Shown: positions 6,951 through 14,388 of the stretch, piece by piece
Layout of the letters: each line of letters opens with the position of its first letter
Position numbering within the stretch: the stretch's first letter is position 1
Assembly: GCA_026169575.1 (NCBI GenBank)
Contig: JAPFCT010000304.1
Location: forward strand, 1 to 14,820
Source of the DNA: Faecalimonas sp.
GTDB taxonomy: Bacteria > Bacillota_A > Clostridia > Lachnospirales > Lachnospiraceae
DNA: 14,820 bases
Direction of reading: 5' to 3'
Translations under genes and position numbers: made by a program
The notes under the pieces: generated by a model
Databases searched by the model: none
What the model was told of the DNA's origin: nothing
What the model saw: the letters and a program-made list of their open reading frames with translations, nothing else

Positions 6951-7019
6951 TTTTCTTTATTGTATACATTTTATTCTTTTTTTATTTTTTTAGGTAAAGA
7001 GCAGTATTCTATGCAACTA

Positions 7020-7061
7020 AAAATACGCTCTGCATTCCCTTTCCGGCGCAGAACGTATTTT
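7020..7061 (-). terminator. Intrinsic terminator of the ECF S-component gene
   Basis: AAAATACG-C-TCTGC (7020-7033) pairs with GCAGA-A-CGTATTTT (7048-7061): 13 of 14 positions pair around a 14-base loop. On the minus strand the stem ends in ATTTTTAG, giving a U-run, and it lies 53 bp after the ECF gene stop. The plus side also ends in a T-rich run, so it could stop transcription in both directions. Confidence 0.8.
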
Positions 7062-7114
7062 CTTTTCTATATTTTATTTTCTTTTTCTTCTATACCCTGG
7101 TCTGTCTTTTATTC

Positions 7115-7708
7115 TTATTTTTCTGGCGTGAGCAGTCCACTCCGAAGCAGTACGGGCCTGACTGCATTATAGATAACTACCACAAGAATTGTAGATACTA
7201 CTGCATTGACAAACGTTGTAGCTGCGCTCCATTTCGCAAGAACTTCTGCCATCTTCTGTGGCTGTCCGAGAATATATTGCTTATAAAAATACCCGGCAAC
7301 CGGATCCGCGATCACATTAAATCCCAATCCGGCAACCGAAGCAAGTATGCTCCATTTAAAAACGTATTTCTTATCACTGCTTTCATTGATTCCGGCAATT
7401 CTGTGTGCGATCAGACCTGTGATAAGACCGATACACAGTTTTAAAACAAATGTCTTTGGCGCTCCTACAATATAAACCGGATCCATCAAATCCGCAACCG
7501 TCATTCCAATCGCTCCTGCCAGACCTCCATACCAGCCTCCCAGCAGCAAGGCGCCCAGTACACAAAATGCATTTCCAATATGAAGAGATGTTGCATCTCC
7601 TCCAGGCATCGGAATCTTAATTTGTAAAAAAGTAAATGATACAAAACAAAGTGCTGCCAGCAATGCTGTCTGTGCCAGCTTCATAACCGTCTGATTTTTC
7701 ATTTTCAT
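7115..7708 (-). CDS. ECF transporter S component, substrate unassigned
   Basis: S components are small membrane proteins that bind a vitamin or cofactor precursor and dock on a shared energising module (EcfA, EcfA', EcfT). The 197-residue product has about six hydrophobic segments (about 10-31, 43-60, 62-84, 88-107, 117-139, 160-185). Typical features are the small, Ala/Gly-rich first helix (LAQTALLAALCFVSF), LHIGNAFCVLGALLLGG (42-58), a Gly-rich stretch, then ADLMDP (72-77) and APKTFVLK (83-90). This style fits the family often labelled riboflavin-type ECF S component, but members have varied substrates. The start at 7708 is chosen because AGAGG lies at the right distance; upstream in-frame ATGs at 7744 and 7717 lack a properly spaced site. 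It has its own promoter and terminator, and no EcfA or EcfT gene is nearby, so it probably uses a module encoded elsewhere. Confidence 0.82.
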   Translation of the reverse strand: MKMKNQTVMKLAQTALLAALCFVSFTFLQIKIPMPGGDATSLHIGNAFCVLGALLLGGWYGGLAGAIGMTVADLMDPVYIVGAPKTFVLKLCIGLITGLIAHRIAGINESSDKKYVFKWSILASVAGLGFNVIADPVAGYFYKQYILGQPQKMAEVLAKWSAATTFVNAVVSTILVVVIYNAVRPVLLRSGLLTPEK

Positions 7709-7781
7709 ATGTCTCATCCTCTCATGCTTTCTTTGCTGCACCATTGCTCAATTCGCTCTTCGTGACACAGCCCTTTTCTAT

Positions 7782-7810
7782 ATTATCTTTACAGTTTTAT
7801 CCTAGCACAA
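7782..7810 (-). promoter_or_regulatory. Promoter of the ECF S-component gene
   Basis: Minus-strand TTGTGC (7810-7805), a 17-base spacer and GATAAT (7787-7782). The predicted leader is about 65 bases, too short for a known vitamin riboswitch with expression platform, and no such conserved core was seen. Confidence 0.5.
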
Positions 7811-7874
7811 GAGTGGTTATATAAAAACAGCCAGTTTTGTCATTTCTGACCAGTCCAGACAGCGCATTGGCATC

Positions 7875-8294
7875 TTATAACTCGTTTTTAATCTTTTCTA
7901 CTAATTCTGTATATTCTTCCTCTGTGAGATACTTCTCTCCCGGATTCATCGCGAATACACCGCCCCACTCATATCCATCTTTATATTTTGGAACCAAGTG
8001 AAAATGCAAATGATGTCCGGTGTCTCCATATGCGCCATAATTTATTTTCTCTGGCTGAAATAATTTATGAAGTACATTGGCAACTTTTGCAACTTCATCA
8101 AAGTATAAGTGAAGTTCTTCCTGGGACAGCTCTACAAGCTCGCTCACATGTTTTTTATGAGCAACGATCACACGTCCGAAATGGCTCTGCTCTTTAAATA
8201 AATACACTTTGGAACTTTCCAGTTCGCAGATTTTAATTCCAAATGCATCCAGCAGTTCGCCTTCTGCACAGTATGCACAATTTTGATCTTTCAT
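7875..8294 (-). CDS. HIT-family (histidine triad) nucleotide-binding protein
   Basis: HIT proteins are small cytoplasmic dimers that hydrolyse or transfer nucleotidyl groups. The 139-residue product carries the triad in GHHLHFHLVPK: His95, His97 and His99, preceded by His94. The upstream core strand FGRVIVAHKKHV (39-50) and the helix after ELSQEE are as expected, and total length is normal. An N-terminal CAYC (Cys6-Cys9) could, with later His residues, hold zinc as in Hint/Fhit-like members. ATG at 8294 with a perfect AGGAGG 8 bases upstream. It stands alone between the ECF gene and the LacI-type gene with about 90-130 bp on either side. No strong promoter or terminator was convincing. The exact nucleotide substrate is unknown. 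Confidence 0.92.
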   Translation of the reverse strand: MKDQNCAYCAEGELLDAFGIKICELESSKVYLFKEQSHFGRVIVAHKKHVSELVELSQEELHLYFDEVAKVANVLHKLFQPEKINYGAYGDTGHHLHFHLVPKYKDGYEWGGVFAMNPGEKYLTEEEYTELVEKIKNEL

Positions 8295-8387
8295 TCTGTT
8301 ATCCTCCTAAATCTGTTCTGTCTTCTTTTATACACTACCACATTCAAAAAATATTTACAATCGTATTCCTTGCCTGCTCTGTAACTT

Positions 8388-9392
8388 TTAGAAATCAGTA
8401 GAACATCTTTTTACAATCTGACATGGAATCTTATTATTTTGCTCCACATCTTTCTCCCCTTGAAGCACTTTCACCATATTTTCAATCGTATCATGGCAGA
8501 TTTGCTCTAGATGATTATCAACCGAGGTTAATTCCGGTTCGCTGCATACCGCCATTACTGAATTATTGTATCCTGTTACACTTAGCTCTTCGGGTACCTT
8601 AATTCCTCTCGCTTTTGCATATTTCAATGCTCCTACTCCCAGACTGTCGTTACATGCCAGTACACTGTCAAACTCTAATGTCCGGTGTGCGAGCAAAATA
8701 TCCTGAATATAATGGATATCATTTTTTGTATAAAATTTTAAATCTCCTAAAATCGGATATCCTGCATCCGAGAGAGCGGCCTCATACCCTTTTAACTTCT
8801 GTTCCGCGCTATATGTACGAGAATCACTTAAAAATAAAATTCTCTTCTTTCCTCTCCGGATCAATGCGGTAGTGATATCATATGCCCCTTGAAAATCATC
8901 TCCATAGGAACAGAAAATATTTTCTCCCTGAATATATCCATTCACTAAAAAAACTGGAACTTGCCTTGCCGCTGCCCGGATATATTCTGCTTCCCTGGGA
9001 TTATTTCCGACCCCCGCATAAGTAGAACCAACCATGATCAGTGTGTCAATTCGTTTTGACAGCAACAACTTTGTATGATGTTCTTTGGACTTCTGCTCAT
9101 ATCCGCTACATCCCAAAATACAATCATAGCCATATTGATGAAGTCTTTTTTCCAGATAAGAAACTGCCTGCGCCATATAAAGATCCGAAATATCCGGACA
9201 CAGAATTCCTATCATCTTCATAGAATTCAGCCCCAGACCGCGAGCGAATACGTTTGGTGTATATTCTGACTTTTTAATCACTGCAAGCACCTTTTCTTTT
9301 GTCTTCTCGCTTACATTCGGACTCCCATTTACTACTCTTGAAACCGTGGCAATCGAAACGCCCGAAAGCTTCGCTATGTCATAGATGTTCAT
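8388..9392 (-). CDS. LacI-family transcriptional regulator, probable hexuronate-operon regulator
   Basis: A 334-residue LacI/GalR-type repressor. Residues 1-20 form the helix-turn-helix (IYDIAKLSGVSIATVSRVV), with ATVSR as recognition helix. The hinge follows near ARGL (50-53). The rest is a periplasmic-binding-protein-like sugar sensor from IGILCPDISD (61-70) through ACNDSLGVGAL (246-256) and SVTGYNNS (271-278) to the C-terminal dimerisation region. The start at 9392 (AGAGGG about 6 bases upstream) gives the standard LacI N terminus; ATGs at 9458 and 9416 add a non-conserved extension and have poor ribosome sites. It diverges from uxaA across 301 bp. That gap holds two promoters and two 14-bp cre-like palindromes and no gene. 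By position it is likely to control uxaAB and itself; the inducer is presumably a uronate intermediate, which is inferred. Confidence 0.9.
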   Translation of the reverse strand: MNIYDIAKLSGVSIATVSRVVNGSPNVSEKTKEKVLAVIKKSEYTPNVFARGLGLNSMKMIGILCPDISDLYMAQAVSYLEKRLHQYGYDCILGCSGYEQKSKEHHTKLLLSKRIDTLIMVGSTYAGVGNNPREAEYIRAAARQVPVFLVNGYIQGENIFCSYGDDFQGAYDITTALIRRGKKRILFLSDSRTYSAEQKLKGYEAALSDAGYPILGDLKFYTKNDIHYIQDILLAHRTLEFDSVLACNDSLGVGALKYAKARGIKVPEELSVTGYNNSVMAVCSEPELTSVDNHLEQICHDTIENMVKVLQGEKDVEQNNKIPCQIVKRCSTDF

Positions 9393-9486
9393 TTTATCCC
9401 TCTTTAATTCGTCCATATTTTCACCAACTTTCTTTATTTCATTGTACCACATATCCATATAAGACTTCCATATCTTTCCATATTTT

Positions 9487-9500
9487 TGAAAGCTCTTTCA
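9487..9500. promoter_or_regulatory. cre/LacI-type operator in the regulator's leader
   Basis: TGAAAGCTCTTTCA is an inverted repeat (TGAAAG, two bases, CTTTCA). It fits the cre consensus TGWAANCGNTNWCA at all but one fixed position (central CT instead of CG). It lies just downstream of the predicted -10 of the LacI-type gene, at about +4 to +17. Binding there by the encoded regulator (autoregulation) or by CcpA would block transcription. Confidence 0.5.
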
Positions 9501-9510
9501 TGCTTATTCT

Positions 9511-9539
9511 ATCATACTAGCTTTTTCTCTTCTGTTCAA
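9511..9539 (-). promoter_or_regulatory. Promoter of the LacI-family regulator gene
   Basis: Minus-strand TTGAAC (9539-9534), a 17-base spacer and TATGAT (9516-9511). The predicted start near 9504 gives a leader of about 110 bases that includes the palindrome at 9487-9500. Confidence 0.6.
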
Positions 9540-9623
9540 GTGAGAATCCATTGTATTTCCTCCCAATTTTTCCCATGACTTTTTGTGTATTTCAACGAAG
9601 TATAAAGTTTTTCTCATTTTCTG

Positions 9624-9652
9624 TTGACTGTTTTTTCAAAATATCGTATGGT
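9624..9652 (+). promoter_or_regulatory. Promoter of uxaA-uxaB
   Basis: TTGACT (9624-9629), a 17-base spacer and TATGGT (9647-9652). The predicted start is near 9659, inside the operator at 9655-9668. The ribosome site AAAGGA lies 7 bases before the uxaA ATG. Confidence 0.65.
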
Positions 9653-9654
9653 AA

Positions 9655-9668
9655 TGTAAACGCTTACA
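9655..9668. promoter_or_regulatory. Perfect palindromic cre-type operator at the uxaA start site
   Basis: TGTAAACGCTTACA is a cre-type site: its complement TGTAAGCGTTTACA matches the Bacillus CcpA consensus at every fixed position. It overlaps the predicted transcription start of uxaA, a position typical of repression. LacI-family local regulators bind closely similar sites with a central CG, so the neighbouring regulator, CcpA or both could bind. Confidence 0.75.
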
Positions 9669-9693
9669 ATATTTGTTTTGAAAGGACGTATTT

Positions 9694-11175
9694 ATGCAGA
9701 AATTTATAAAAATTGATTCAAATGATAACGTCGCAGTCGCATTGGAGCCCCTGGCTGCACATTCGGAACTGACATTCCCTTCCGGTACTCTTACATTGAC
9801 AGAAGATATCCCGCAGGGACATAAATTTGCACTTTGCGACCTCCCTGCAGGCACTCCTATTATAAAATATGGCGCCCAGATTGGAACTGCCACAAAAGAG
9901 ATCCTGACAGGTTCCTGGGTACACACCCATAACATTCATACAAATCTGGATCAACTTCTGACCTATACTTATGACAGACAAGCGGTTCCCCTTTCTGCCT
10001 CCGATGACCGTATGTTCCAGGGATACCGAAGAGCGAACGGAAAGGTCGGAATCCGCAATGACATCTGGATTATTCCAACTGTCGGCTGTGTCAATAATGT
10101 TGCCTCTGCGATCGAACGGAAGGCACAGTCTCTGATCTCGGGATCGGTGGAGGAGATTCTCGCCTTTTCTCATCCATACGGCTGCTCCCAGATGGGAGAG
10201 GATCAGGAGCATACCCGAAAGATTCTGGCAGATCTGATCAACCATCCGAATGCCGGAGCAGTTCTTGTGCTGGGGCTCGGATGTGAAAACAGCAATATCG
10301 ATGTTCTGAAATCCTATATTGGCGATTACGATGAGAAACGTGTCCGCTTTCTTGTGGCCCAGGACTGTGAAGATGAGATCGAGGAAGCTTTGCACATCAT
10401 TCAGGAACTGGTCGATTATGCAGGTCAGTTTCACCGGGAACCGATCAGCTGCCGGGAACTGATCATCGGCATGAAATGCGGAGGTTCGGACGGTCTTTCG
10501 GGAATCACTGCCAATCCTGTTGTCGGCGCGTTTTCTGATATGCTGATCTCTAAAGGGGGGACAACCATCCTTACAGAAGTTCCGGAAATGTTCGGCGCAG
10601 AGACGCTGCTGATGAACCGGTGCGAGACCGAAGAGCTGTTTGACCAGACAGTCTGTCTGATCAACGATTTTAAGAATTACTTCAAGGAGCACGGACAGAC
10701 GATTTATGAAAATCCGTCTCCGGGAAATAAAAAGGGCGGAATCTCCACACTGGAAGACAAATCCCTCGGATGTACGCAAAAATCCGGTCATGCTCCGGTC
10801 CGCGGAGTACTTGCATACGGAGAGCCGGTCTCCCGCCGTGGTCTGAATCTTTTAAGCGCTCCCGGCAATGACCTTGTTGCCTCCACCGCACTTGCAGCTT
10901 CCGGAGCACATATCGTTCTGTTTACAACCGGACGCGGGACACCGTTTGCCTCCCCGGTTCCGACCATGAAGATTTCCAGCAACTCCGCACTCTATCAGAA
11001 GAAATCGAACTGGATTGATTTTAACTGTGGGGCAATGGTAGAGGATTCTTCCTTAGAAGAACTTGCCGCACAATTATTTGATCATGTCATCCGCATCGCC
11101 TCCGGCGAAAAAGTAAAATCAGAGACGGCCAGCTTCCATGATATGGCTATCTTTAAGCAGGGTGTTACATTGTAG
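9694..11175 (+). CDS. uxaA: Altronate dehydratase
   Basis: Converts D-altronate to 2-keto-3-deoxygluconate in the galacturonate branch. The 493-residue length matches the family. The N-terminal SAF-like domain (about 1-95) includes GHKFALCDLPAG (42-53) and the conserved GSWVHTHN (73-80). The dehydratase domain has GYRRANGKVGIRND (110-123), PYGCSQMGED (161-170), GLGCE (194-198), MKCGGSDGLSG (260-270), NPSPGNKKGG (340-349), EDKSLGC (354-360) and TTGRGTPF (411-418). The repeated Cys/His residues in these motifs probably hold the iron. ATG at 9694, AAAGGA 7 bases upstream. It is the first gene of a two-gene operon with uxaB (61-bp gap), divergent from the LacI-type gene and controlled through the cre-type site at its start. 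No damage was seen. Confidence 0.95.
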   Translation: MQKFIKIDSNDNVAVALEPLAAHSELTFPSGTLTLTEDIPQGHKFALCDLPAGTPIIKYGAQIGTATKEILTGSWVHTHNIHTNLDQLLTYTYDRQAVPLSASDDRMFQGYRRANGKVGIRNDIWIIPTVGCVNNVASAIERKAQSLISGSVEEILAFSHPYGCSQMGEDQEHTRKILADLINHPNAGAVLVLGLGCENSNIDVLKSYIGDYDEKRVRFLVAQDCEDEIEEALHIIQELVDYAGQFHREPISCRELIIGMKCGGSDGLSGITANPVVGAFSDMLISKGGTTILTEVPEMFGAETLLMNRCETEELFDQTVCLINDFKNYFKEHGQTIYENPSPGNKKGGISTLEDKSLGCTQKSGHAPVRGVLAYGEPVSRRGLNLLSAPGNDLVASTALAASGAHIVLFTTGRGTPFASPVPTMKISSNSALYQKKSNWIDFNCGAMVEDSSLEELAAQLFDHVIRIASGEKVKSETASFHDMAIFKQGVTL

Positions 11176-11236
11176 ATGAACCTGCCTTTGCAAACAAACA
11201 AAAACAATATATCAATCAGAAAGTGAGGATATTTAT

Positions 11237-12727
11237 ATGAAAAAACTAAGTTACCAGACTCTGCGCGAACAAAATTATGACGGCTATCTGCTTCCGGAGG
11301 CACCGGAACGTGTGCTCCAGTTCGGAGAAGGAAATTTTCTCCGGGCATTTGTGGACTATTTTATTGACGTCTTAAATGAAAAGACCGGATTCCAGTCAAA
11401 GGTTGTCCTGTGTCAGCCGATCGCGCCGGGACTTGCCGATCTGATCAACGAGCAGGAAGGACTCTACACCCTCTATCTGCGCGGCTTCCAGAATGGGCAG
11501 AAAGTAAATCAGAAACGTGTCATTTCCTGCGTGAGCAGATGCTTAAACCCGTACAAAGATTATGAGGAAGTACTTGCCTGCGCAGATAACCCGGATCTTC
11601 GCTACATCGCCTGCAATACGACAGAGGCAGGAATTGTCTACGACCCTTCCTGCCAGTTTACGGATACTCCTGCTTCCAGCTATCCGGCAAAGCTCACACA
11701 GTTCTTATACCGTCGTTTCCAGAAATTTGGTGCAGAAGCAGGAAAAGGATTTGTGATCCTTGCATGTGAACTGATCGACAACAACGGAAAGGAACTGGAG
11801 AAATGTGTGTTAAATTATGCAGCACAGTGGAATCTCGGCGAGGACTTCTCTGACTGGATCCGCCGGGAAAATCTCTTCTGCTCCACATTGGTAGACCGGA
11901 TCGTAACCGGATATCCGAGAGCGGAGGCAGACGAGATCAACAAGGAGAACGGCTACATCGATCAGTTGATCGATACCGGAGAGATCTTTGGATTCTGGGT
12001 CATTGAAGGTCCACAGTCTCTGAAAAAGGAACTTCCATTTGAAGAAGCAGGTCTCCCTGTCCTGATCACAGATGACCATAAGCCTTACAAACAGCGCAAG
12101 GTGCGTATTCTCAACGGTGCACACACTTCTTTCGTTCTGGGCGCCTACCTTGCCGGACAGGACATCGTGCGTGACTGTATGGAAGATGAAGTCATCCAGA
12201 AGTTTATGAACAAGACAATTTACGAAGAGATCATTCCTACATTAACTTTACCAAAGGAAGAACTAGAAGAATTTGCCGCATCTGTGACAGAGCGATTCCG
12301 CAATCCGTTTATTGATCACGCACTTCTTTCCATCTCGCTGAACTCTACATCGAAGTGGAAAGCCCGTGTGATGCCTTCTCTGAAAGGATATCTCAAAGAA
12401 ACCGGAAAGCTTCCTTCCTGCATCACTGCTTCTTTTGCATTTTATATCGCCTTCTTCCGCGGAGAAAAGCTTACCGAAGACGGACTTGTGGGAATGAGAA
12501 ACGATACCGAATATCTGATCAAAGATGACCGGGATGTTCTCGACTTCTTCTTTGCCCACAGAAATGACAGTGCAAAAGATCTTTCACACGCAGTCTGCAC
12601 CAACGAACAGTTCTGGGGAGAAGATCTCAGCAGACTGGAGGGATTTGAAGCGGAGGTATGCCGTTACTTAAAAGAAATAGAAGAAAAAGGTACTTATGAA
12701 GTTATGCGCGACTGCCTCGCCTCTTAA
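11237..12727 (+). CDS. uxaB: Tagaturonate reductase (altronate oxidoreductase)
   Basis: NAD-dependent reduction of D-tagaturonate to D-altronate, the step before UxaA. The 496-residue protein is a long-chain polyol-specific dehydrogenase. The N-terminal nucleotide-binding fold begins RVLQFGEGNFLRAF (25-38), then NTTEAGI (127-133). The catalytic signature K-x4-N-x2-H is KVRILNGAH: Lys288, Asn293, His296. ITDDHKPY (277-284) just before it is characteristic of the UxaB branch rather than UxuB or mannitol dehydrogenase. ATG at 11237 with GAGG 8 bases upstream. It is followed after 6 bp by a strong terminator. Gene order uxaA-uxaB places the downstream enzyme first. The coding sequence is complete and looks intact. 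Confidence 0.93.
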   Translation: MKKLSYQTLREQNYDGYLLPEAPERVLQFGEGNFLRAFVDYFIDVLNEKTGFQSKVVLCQPIAPGLADLINEQEGLYTLYLRGFQNGQKVNQKRVISCVSRCLNPYKDYEEVLACADNPDLRYIACNTTEAGIVYDPSCQFTDTPASSYPAKLTQFLYRRFQKFGAEAGKGFVILACELIDNNGKELEKCVLNYAAQWNLGEDFSDWIRRENLFCSTLVDRIVTGYPRAEADEINKENGYIDQLIDTGEIFGFWVIEGPQSLKKELPFEEAGLPVLITDDHKPYKQRKVRILNGAHTSFVLGAYLAGQDIVRDCMEDEVIQKFMNKTIYEEIIPTLTLPKEELEEFAASVTERFRNPFIDHALLSISLNSTSKWKARVMPSLKGYLKETGKLPSCITASFAFYIAFFRGEKLTEDGLVGMRNDTEYLIKDDRDVLDFFFAHRNDSAKDLSHAVCTNEQFWGEDLSRLEGFEAEVCRYLKEIEEKGTYEVMRDCLAS

Positions 12728-12733
12728 GTACAA

Positions 12734-12770
12734 AGGACTTGAAAGGGAAATCCCCTTCCAAGTCCTCTTT
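12734..12770 (+). terminator. Terminator shared by convergent uxaB and uxuB
   Basis: AGGACTTG-A-AAGGG (12734-12747) pairs with CCCTT-C-CAAGTCCT (12753-12766): 13 pairs with one mismatch and a 5-base loop, followed by CTTTCTTTTAT. It starts 6 bp after the uxaB stop and ends 7 bp before the uxuB stop codon. On the plus strand the U-run overlaps the end of uxuB. On the minus strand the stem is equally good but is followed by UUUGUACUU, a weaker U-run. Confidence 0.9.
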
Positions 12771-12773
12771 CTT

Positions 12774-14387
12774 TTATCTTACATATTTCTCCAGTGTACT
12801 TCTCACTGCACCGGTTCCTGCAAGCATTTCTTTCAGGTAACCGCATACGGTTTCTGCCATGTTCACTTCGTACAAGTTCACACCAAAAATTGCTTTGTTC
12901 TCTAATACCGGTCTTACAGAAGCTTCCACATCTGTCTCTTCTCCAAGTTTGAATCCTGCCACATATGGGCAAACCGTCTCAAGAAGCGGATCCGGGCTTA
13001 AATCAAATGTTTTTCCATTGTCATCCACACCCATCAGATAGCGGAGCCATCCTGCAAATACAAGCGGAATCAAGTTCAGATCTGCTGTATTTAAGTTCTC
13101 GTCCGCCTCATATGCTTTGATCGTCTCCCCGAAACGGATCGCAAGCTTCTGGGAAGTATCTGTTGCGATTCTCTGCGGAGTATCCGGCATAAACGGATTT
13201 GGAATACGCACATTTAAAACCGTATCGATAAATTCTTTCGGATCAAGGATTCCCGGATTTACTACGACCGGAAGTCCTTCCACATATCCGATTCCCTCTA
13301 CGAGTTTCTTTAATACATCATCCTTCATTTCCTTGGAGATCAGATCATATCCGAGCAGACATCCAAACACTGCCAGTGTCGTGTGAAGCGGATTTAAGCA
13401 GGTGCAGACTTTCATCTTTTCTACTTTGTCCACGGTCTCGCGTGTTGTAAACATCAATCCGCCTTTTTCCAGTTCCGGTATTCCGTTCGGGAACCTGTCT
13501 TCAATAACAAGGTATTCGCACTCTTCTGCATTGACAAACGGCGCCACGTAGGAGTTCTTGGAAGTGATCACCGGATCAAGTTCTTCCACCCCGTCATTCT
13601 TTAAGATTTCTTCCACAGAACTGTCCGGACGAGGAGTGATCTTATCGATCATCGTCCACGGGAAGGAAACCTTGTCAGGATTTTCGATATAAGCCGCAAA
13701 TCCAGTCTCGGCAACACCATTTTTTACCCATGTTTCTGCAAATGTGTGGACGGCATCGTATAACTTCGTTCCATTGTGGGAACAGTTATCCATACTTACC
13801 ATTGCCACCGGCTTTTCTCCTGCCTGGTATCTTGCATACAGAAGCGCTGATACTTTTCCGATATAGCTTCTTGCCTTCTCAGGTCCTGCCACAAAGTCCT
13901 CTGCCACATCTGGAAGTGTTTCCCCTTTTCCGTTTACAAGGCTGTATCCCTTCTCTGTGATCGTAAAACTTGCCATCTGAAGGGAATCTGCTGTGAAGAT
14001 TTCTTTGAGTCTTCCAAAATCTGTCTCATTGTCAGAATCCAGCGCAAGGGATTCTGCAACACTTCCCACCACGGTTTTCTCTACACTGCCATCTGCTTTT
14101 AATGTCACAAGAATGCTGTAATCATCGTGTGGACGGTTCATTTTTTCCACGATTTCATAGTCATATCCTTCCGCCACAACAATTCCTCTGTCGAGCACTC
14201 CTTCATTTAAGAGATTCTGTGCCACATTTGCCTGAAATGCACGGAACAGATTCCCTGCTCCAAAGTGTACCCAAAATGGTGCTTCTTTTGTCGCTGCTGC
14301 CATTTGCTCGCGGTCAAACTGCGGAAGTCTGTATCCTTTTTCTTCCCACTGTTTTCTGTCTGCTAGCCCTGCCTGATTTAACTGCAT
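12774..14387 (-). CDS. uxuB: Fructuronate reductase (D-mannonate oxidoreductase), mannitol dehydrogenase family
   Basis: Reduces D-fructuronate to D-mannonate with NADH, feeding UxuA. The product is 537 residues, longer than E. coli UxuB (just under 490). The nucleotide-binding start is FWVHFGAGNLFRAF (38-51). Further marks are MDNCSHNG (199-206), PRPDSS (252-257) and SKNSYVAPFV (276-285). The catalytic stretch is KMKVCTCLNPLHTTLA (324-339). With Asn332 and His335 aligned, the nearest Lys (326) is five residues away from Asn rather than the usual four. ATG at 14387, one base after the uxuA stop codon; its ribosome site GGAGC lies inside the last uxuA codons, so translation is probably coupled. 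The name rests on family motifs and on pairing with uxuA. A broader mannitol dehydrogenase-family sugar-acid reductase is the alternative. Confidence 0.88.
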   Translation of the reverse strand: MQLNQAGLADRKQWEEKGYRLPQFDREQMAAATKEAPFWVHFGAGNLFRAFQANVAQNLLNEGVLDRGIVVAEGYDYEIVEKMNRPHDDYSILVTLKADGSVEKTVVGSVAESLALDSDNETDFGRLKEIFTADSLQMASFTITEKGYSLVNGKGETLPDVAEDFVAGPEKARSYIGKVSALLYARYQAGEKPVAMVSMDNCSHNGTKLYDAVHTFAETWVKNGVAETGFAAYIENPDKVSFPWTMIDKITPRPDSSVEEILKNDGVEELDPVITSKNSYVAPFVNAEECEYLVIEDRFPNGIPELEKGGLMFTTRETVDKVEKMKVCTCLNPLHTTLAVFGCLLGYDLISKEMKDDVLKKLVEGIGYVEGLPVVVNPGILDPKEFIDTVLNVRIPNPFMPDTPQRIATDTSQKLAIRFGETIKAYEADENLNTADLNLIPLVFAGWLRYLMGVDDNGKTFDLSPDPLLETVCPYVAGFKLGEETDVEASVRPVLENKAIFGVNLYEVNMAETVCGYLKEMLAGTGAVRSTLEKYVR

Positions 14388-14388
14388 C

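Noticed and set aside
6621..7172. Plus-strand open frames across 6621-6914 and 6960-7172
   Set aside because: They are Phe/Ser/Tyr-rich translations of T-rich DNA opposite the small LCP gene or across a promoter and terminator, without ribosome sites.
7709..7775. Vitamin riboswitch in the leader of the ECF S-component gene
   Set aside because: The predicted leader is only about 65 bases and shows no conserved core of the FMN, TPP, folate-type or cobalamin classes.
7812..7874. Possible terminator after the HIT gene (AAAAC/GTTTT mini-stem near 7820-7836)
   Set aside because: Only a 5-bp A/T-dominated stem can be drawn with confidence, and it overlaps the upstream edge of the ECF gene promoter region.
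8388..9458. Longer start at 9458 for the LacI-type regulator
   Set aside because: Residues before MNIYDIAKLS are not part of the conserved LacI N terminus, and the AGAGGG site fits the ATG at 9392.
9718..10791. Long minus-strand open frame (357 codons) opposite uxaA
   Set aside because: It is the antisense of a clear uxaA, has no ribosome site at its start and its translation resembles no known fold; it results from codon bias of the real gene.
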